DNA from: Salvelinus alpinus
Lineage: Eukaryota > Chordata > Actinopteri > Salmoniformes > Salmonidae
DNA length: 64,000 nt
Assembly (NCBI RefSeq): GCF_045679555.1
Contig: NC_092091.1
Location: 16,701,072-16,765,071, forward strand
Direction: 5' to 3'
The notes under the pieces were generated by a model that was not told the DNA's origin, made no database searches, and saw nothing but the letters and a program-made list of their open reading frames with translations. The position numbers and the translations under genes are program-made. Shown here piece after piece: positions 58,663 through 64,000 of the stretch. The number at the start of each line of letters is the position of its first letter. Within the stretch, counting starts at the first letter, position 1.

Positions 58663-59640
58663 CTGTGGAGAAAGATACAACATGGTGATGGTCCTACAGT
58701 CATATTAGTTTCTGATGATAATAATACAAATAGGCCTACATTTTATTTATTTAATTGCCTTTACTTTTTGTTCATATACATTGTTTATAATGGGAGAATA
58801 GCCAATACCTTAGTTTTTCATTTGAATGTTTTTAAAACTTTTAACAGGCTGAAACCCCTACTTTCCTATGTTTATTCTTCATAGTCTCTGCCACTATATG
58901 AGTTTACAAGTCACTTTGTTTCTTTTGCACACTTGCATCAGTGAAGCCTCCGTTTTACATAAAGAATAGCAAAGCACCATTTAGTGTAAATGGAATAAGC
59001 TATTCATATGTGTATTTTAGTCTTTGAGAAAAAAATATTTGTCCATCCATTCAATAGCAATCCTTCTGACAGACTGTTGAGAACTTTTCCAGACACCCAA
59101 AGACACTACATGATCAAATACTTATTTTATGACTTTACCCAATTATCAGTACGTAGGCTATAGGCCTATGACAATGCAGACAGTCATTTGCTGAGACCTC
59201 ACTTGATTTAATTATACTCAATGGTCACAGAATAAGATCTTGCTTGGGCACAATAAATAGGCTAAACAAATTAGGCTACATTAATAGTGTAGTTGCTTCG
59301 TAAAAAATAATTGTTGTATGTTATTAATAAACTGTTTTATGAGTAATTACCTGGTTACAATGCAGAATTGCGGCTTGATTTAGGGGACCTTGTCAAGTAC
59401 AACAGTAGACTCCGGTGTTTTAGTCCTCCTCGACGCGGATGACTTGTTGTTTTACTTCTACAGCCTATATGAAACTAGAGTTTATTTGGTTCTCAACACT
59501 CACTCGTAGTGCAGTTGTATCAAACAAGACAGAATAGTAATAGTTCATTTTCATCCTTTGCGAGGGCAACTCACTCTGGATTCACTATGCGCAAACAAAC
59601 GTCAGGTGCCAAAGGTTGACCAGACCTATCTCTAAAATAA
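58663..59640 (-). other. urah 5' region, candidate 5' UTR exon ending at 59351
   Basis: On the minus strand a strong donor (ACCAG|GTAATT) ends at 59351 and could splice to the exon 2 acceptor at 58663-58664 (CCACAG). No ATG in frame with urah lies before it, so the start at 58653 stands. Exon 1 and the transcription start are not otherwise supported. No other gene seen. Confidence 0.35.
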
Positions 59641-60070
59641 CCTACGTTTACTGTGCGTAATCTTGTCAATATTGACAAAGTTTGGCCACATGGTTGATAA
59701 AGTGTTTATTGTGGTTGTGTGTCCGACTTAATTGCCCACTACAAGATAATAGACAATGCAAAATCAAATTGGAATAGTCCACAGATAAAAAATATATATA
59801 ATAATGTCCAAACCATTTGGCTAATTGTTAACAACTTGGTTTATGAATATACAAGTCAGGTGAATTAGTGAGCGGGGTACAGAGAACAATGGAAATCAAT
59901 AAGCTACCACTTTTCTAGGCCTAGGCTACTCCTCTAATGTAAGGTCAAATGAACTGAACCACTCAGTTATATGAAAATAGTTGTACATTTACTAAGCCTA
60001 CTATCACAATGTATAGTTCACATTTAGTATTTATTAAACACAAAGAGCCACCTGGCTTCATTAAACATAA

Positions 60071-60437
60071 TAGGGCTGTCAAACGATTTTAAAAATGCAA
60101 TTGAGTTAATAGCAGGATTTGCAGCGATTAATCTCAACCTCAAATTCAGAATTTGCTCAAATTGAGCTGTAATTTAAGAATGTTCATACAAAAAGCATTT
60201 AAAGAATATTGGCGTCTTGATTTTGTCCAAAGTACTGGTAAGCAAAATCAGGTAAATTGATCAAGCATACTTTCTTTAACCTCAATGTCAACTTGTTTTG
60301 ACATAAAATTGTTGTTTTTATGTATGTTGGATATTTTCCGTTTTTTTTTCAATGCTTTCAGACAATGCGATTAATCACGTGTGCACTAAAATTACTAAAA
60401 GTTAACTCAAGTTAACTGATTAACTCTGACAGCCGTA
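60071..60437. mobile_element. hAT-like MITE (GGGCTGTCA ends)
   Basis: The left end 'tagggctgtcaaacgatttt' and the right end 'gattaactctgacagccgta' are inverted; the interior repeats 'gcgattaatc' motifs. No ORF. Confidence 0.55.
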
Positions 60438-60904
60438 CTATATAATAACACAAAGTAAACGCAAAATGTTTTATATAATGAATGGATGGGAATATAACAA
60501 GAAAAATGTCAATTGTAAGTCAATTCATCAAGTTGTATAAGGATCATCATATCTTCAACGTTCTTTCTTTTTTCAGAGTACATAAATACAGTCTTGAATC
60601 ATTTTCTTGCTGCTCATTTAGAAAGTGAAATGTACTTTTTTCAACTGTTGTTTTCAAACAGTCACCATGGTATAGTAAAACCATAGAAACAGAATACATT
60701 TCTATGAGTAGAACGTTATACAGTAACGTTAGCATTATTGACAATTGTTATGACTATTTACAATGAACAATAGTTTTCAGTTGTGACATTGAAGCACCCC
60801 CTAAGTTTGACACCAGCCGTAATGGTCCCCAAAATAACTCAGTCAACCAAATCCCTCCTCAAGTCATTGACAATGACAAAACATGGTGGTTTGGTTTATA
60901 AGTA

Positions 60905-60955
60905 CTTGTAAGTCGCTCTGGATAAGAGCGTCTGCTAAATGACTTAAATGTAAGT
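60905..60955. repeat. V-SINE-like 3' tail fragment
   Basis: 'taagtcgctctggataagag' followed by 'cgtctgctaaatgactt' is the conserved tail found on many fish SINEs. Confidence 0.6.
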
Positions 60956-62179
60956 ACTCAGCATCTACTGTACATGTACATGTACATATCTCACTTCTAC
61001 AGTGGTGACAGTGAGGGGATGGCAGTGCCCATTCTTAAACAACAGCAGTGACTCCTCTAGGTTCATAATCAAGTTTCTCAATCAGTCAAATGAACACTAA
61101 TTCACCAAAGCCATAACCCCCTGCACACTGGTCCCTGGGGTTTTATAGGGGCACCACTTTGTTAGTTCCAAACATGGCTGGCTTCAAATAATGACAACAG
61201 GCATGGTGATTATAACACCATGCAGACAGCTGTTGTCACACTGACAGTCTTTATTAATGTGGACACTGGGAAATTGGTAGAGACAAATATGGAAAGACTA
61301 CAGGAGAACGCACAGGGAGTGTAGATGCCTGATACTGTTGGCCTATGCCTGGTAAATCTTGCATGGCTTTTTATATCAATTGATTTATTACACATTCCAA
61401 TTATGTGGCGAACTGGATACAGTAAGTGGCAAACAGCATTGCAAATCCTTATCTCTAATCTGAGAGGAAATGTAGTTGTCGGTCTGTCTGAAGCATATCC
61501 GCAGTGGCAGATTTATTCATAGGTGACATGGCGGCATCTGCCGGGGGCGGCATGGGGCGCCCACACAAAAGAAATTAAACAATTCTGAATGCTGACATTT
61601 GCGCGATCGGTTTTCTATCGCTCATTTGCATGTCACGTCAATGATATAATGTCGCCGTGTGGGACTGTGGGTCAATTAACCTTGTCGGAGTGGGCGCCCT
61701 GATTCTAGTTTGTGAGCTAGGCAGGCTACTGCCTGGGAAGGTCTCCCACTCAGAAGTACGAGATGGGAAGGGGGCGAGGTAGGTTGACCTCAGGTCTCCC
61801 CACTGGAAGCGAGGTAGGGGGAGCGGGGGAATCTATCAAATAGCGCACCTCTAACTTTGTACAGTACTAATGCAATTCGTTTTTGCAATTTAATTTGTGT
61901 GTTTCTTGTTTGAAGTGTGGGGGGGGGGGGGGGTTCACCCAGGGAGCCATACAAGCTAGAACCACCAGTGGTTGTCAGTCCCCTTTCGCAAGAGACTACA
62001 CTTTTTTTTTAAAGCTGCCATATTTTGTTGTGTCCATAAGTCAGTAGGAACCTGTTTTAAAGGAGAGATGGAGACACGAAGGTGAGCAGAATCTGACTGT
62101 GATAACGGAACCGAGGGTAACCAGGGAGATATGTCCTATTCATCAAACAAAACAATTCACTGAAGATCCAACTTTGGAA
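60956..62179. other. Intergenic stretch with an unnamed repeat
   Basis: No gene. 61505-61860 has a GC-rich repeat-like text ('gacatggcggcatctgccgg', 'gagtgggcgccctgattcta') of unknown family. A 16-bp G tract lies at 61919-61934. The rest shows nothing. Confidence 0.4.
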
Positions 62180-62500
62180 TACAGCTGGGCGATATGGACC
62201 AAATCCATATCGCGAAAAATTGCCTGAATTGATGCAATTACGATAAATATAATGATACGTTTTTAACATTGATGTGCACCAGTTTTTTTTATTATCCTTT
62301 AAACTACTACTACTAGTTTATGGTTGTAGCCATCAATTGTCCCATTAACTATCACCCATTTTAGCAAACTTATTTCATTTCAAACTACACATTTCTCTAG
62401 TATAGGCTACTTATCATAATGAACGATATCAGCAAAATGCCAGCGATAAGTGATCGGTATGGTTGTTGTCGATAATTTCCGGTATATCGCCCAAGCTCTA
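62180..62500. mobile_element. hAT-like MITE, third copy of the X/Y terminal family
   Basis: The left end TACAGCTGGGCGATATGG and the right end (complement TAGAGCTTGGGCGATATAC) are inverted. The flanking octamers CTTTGGAA (62172-62179) and CTTTGTAA (62501-62508) differ at one base and fit an 8-bp target duplication. Confidence 0.75.
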
Positions 62501-62508
62501 CTTTGTAA

Positions 62509-63566
62509 TGAACAGTATATTAATTTGAGGGTTGTGTCCATGTTGACTGTGATTAGAGATGATCGCGCCTCCTTTCACTTCAATCCCCCTCCATCTCTGT
62601 GCTGCTGTCACTGAGGTCCTTGAGTCTAGAGTGAGTAAAAGTGAGAAGATGGAGAATTTAAATTTTTTAAACTTTATTGGTCCACGCAATGTGGAAATTT
62701 GTTTTCGGCTTCACCACATAAAACAGACATTAAACATTATCAGGAGCACATAATCCTCAAGATCATTAAATTGCTTTACAAAGTACAAAAGTGCTACAGT
62801 GCCTGTGCAGTTTCAAGTTAATGTACTGTACATTCCATCATTGGTCTTAAAACCAAAATCAACATCAAGTTTTCCTAATTAAAAATACATCATCACCAAG
62901 ACTGAAGGACACCTGGTCATCTACACTATTCAATAATTAATATGTACATCATGATCCGAGACCATTTTCAACAACATAAGCACCTCAATATCACAATATA
63001 TTAACTTATACTTATTACACAGCATTCCAATGCAAACAATACTTTTTTGTGATATAGTTCTGTCAAATCACCTTTATTAGCCATACACACCTGATCTCAC
63101 ATGTCATCCTCCAGATCAGATTGATGGTTATTTATCTGAGAAACCAAAAGACAGAGAGAAGACTTTAAACAGATGCACAGATGGAGAATTACAGTCACAG
63201 CGCAATCAGGATATTTTAATCGACCAACAAAATCAACTTAATCAAATGCCCAGCTGTGGTAATTTTGGAGATCACTTTTTGATTGGTGAAAGTGATGGTT
63301 TCTAAATGGCGATGAGCAAATATAGCACAGTGTTTGTCATGTCAGCACATAACCAAGTTTAGGAGGGATGAGTGACACTGCCTGGCAACCTTAGAAGTTG
63401 GCATTACCCCTTGCCATTGAGACAGATTTGGGATGCAGTACAGTGGATGACTGGTTAACAATCTTCTGCTCTATTCATACCTTCCATCTTCAACTGTCAG
63501 AGAAACAATGACTCACCTGCCTGGTGAACCCTACAGCTCAGCCCACACAGCCGCAGGTTGAGGTTT
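62509..63566. other. Intergenic stretch, nothing recognised
   Basis: AT-rich sequence with no supportable exon, RNA gene or named repeat. 62660-62710 ('aactttattggtccacgcaa') resembles a LINE tail, but too little is left to be sure. Confidence 0.4.
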
Positions 63567-63765
63567 ATTGGTGGCAGGTAGCCTAGTGGTTAGAGTGTTG
63601 GACTAGTAACCGCAAGGTTGCAAGATCGAATCCCCGAGCTGACAAGGTAAAAATCTGTCGTTCTGCCCCTGCACAAGGCAGTTAACCCACTGCTCCTAGG
63701 CCGTCATTGAAAATAAGAATTTGTTCTTAACTGACTTGCCTAGTTAAATAAAGGTCAAAATAAAA
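63567..63765 (+). mobile_element. Salmonid tRNA-derived SINE (HpaI type)
   Basis: Better preserved copy of the SINE at 9702-9898. Features are the A box in 'tagcctagtggttagagt', the B-box region 'ggttgcaagatcgaatcc', the HpaI site in 'ggcagttaacccactg', and the tail 'cttgcctagttaaataaagg'. It immediately precedes a MITE. Confidence 0.9.
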
Positions 63766-63767
63766 TT

Positions 63768-63973
63768 GTCATGAATCTTGCCCTGTAGGCAACATTGAGC
63801 GATTTCCACTAGATGGGTCTGCTGAAAAGTAAAAATTGCCTATATCTTCAGAATTCATGAAAACAAAAATTCACTTTTTGGTTAAGGTTAGGTTTAAAAT
63901 CAGATGTATGACTTCGTGGCTGTGCCAGCTAGAGACCACTCTGCAGAGCTGCCTCCGGGACAAGATTCATGAC
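63768..63973. mobile_element. 206-bp MITE
   Basis: Exact 13-bp terminal inverted repeats GTCATGAATCTTG at 63768-63780 and CAAGATTCATGAC at 63961-63973. The interior contains no ORF. Family not named. Confidence 0.75.
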
Positions 63974-64000
63974 AATACATGCCAACATGCAGTGTGTCGG

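Overview
The window is vertebrate nuclear DNA, almost certainly from a salmonid fish (Salmo/Oncorhynchus/Salvelinus type). The genes are split by GT-AG introns, the proteins are vertebrate, and the spacer DNA is packed with salmonid-style repeats: several Tc1-like transposon families, tRNA-derived SINEs containing an HpaI site, L2-type LINE fragments, hAT-like elements, an LTR element and very long micro- and minisatellites. There is no prokaryotic or viral gene system here.

Four protein genes can be read exon by exon. (1) lrtm2, minus strand, 2657-698, three coding exons: a leucine-rich-repeat single-pass membrane protein. (2) The 3' end of cacna2d4, plus strand, ten coding exons from 24558 to the stop at 34058: a GPI-anchored type calcium-channel alpha2delta-4 subunit. 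lrtm2 appears to lie antisense inside a large intron of cacna2d4, the arrangement known in mammals. (3) afg3l1, minus strand, start 52209 to stop 37117, sixteen coding exons, 761 residues: a mitochondrial m-AAA protease subunit. (4) urah, minus strand, coding 58653 to 52863, 120 residues: 5-hydroxyisourate hydrolase of the urate pathway. afg3l1 and urah are head-to-tail neighbours here, as are their human pseudogenes AFG3L1P and URAHP. cacna2d4 and afg3l1 converge tail to tail at 34-37 kb.

The rest is mobile and tandem DNA. 7.4-14.3 kb holds three Tc1-like elements, one carrying a SINE and one carrying a larger intron-containing IS630/Tc1-type transposon. 14.5-18.5 kb is an LTR element whose internal ORF is built of 9-residue repeats, inserted in a short-period satellite. 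21-23.2 kb is another Tc1 copy, a 35-bp-arm palindrome and a 20-bp minisatellite. Introns of cacna2d4 hold LINE pieces and a 1.1-kb CA array. Introns of afg3l1 hold hAT-like elements, a frameshifted LINE, a Tc1 deletion derivative and a MITE. The large urah intron holds a LINE split by a Tc1 element and a 3-kb, 49-bp minisatellite. From 59 to 64 kb there is no recognisable coding gene.

The most unusual points are at splice sites. The urah exon 2 donor is the end unit of the 49-bp minisatellite (about 61 units). The afg3l1 exon 7 end plus donor was tandemly duplicated and two copies were then hit by hAT-like insertions. A cacna2d4 3' splice site is preceded by about 280 nt of adenine-free TGTC repeat. 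In addition, urah has Phe where the family has a catalytic His, a 57-bp urah exon fragment lies reversed in an afg3l1 intron, and afg3l1 uses one GC-AG intron.
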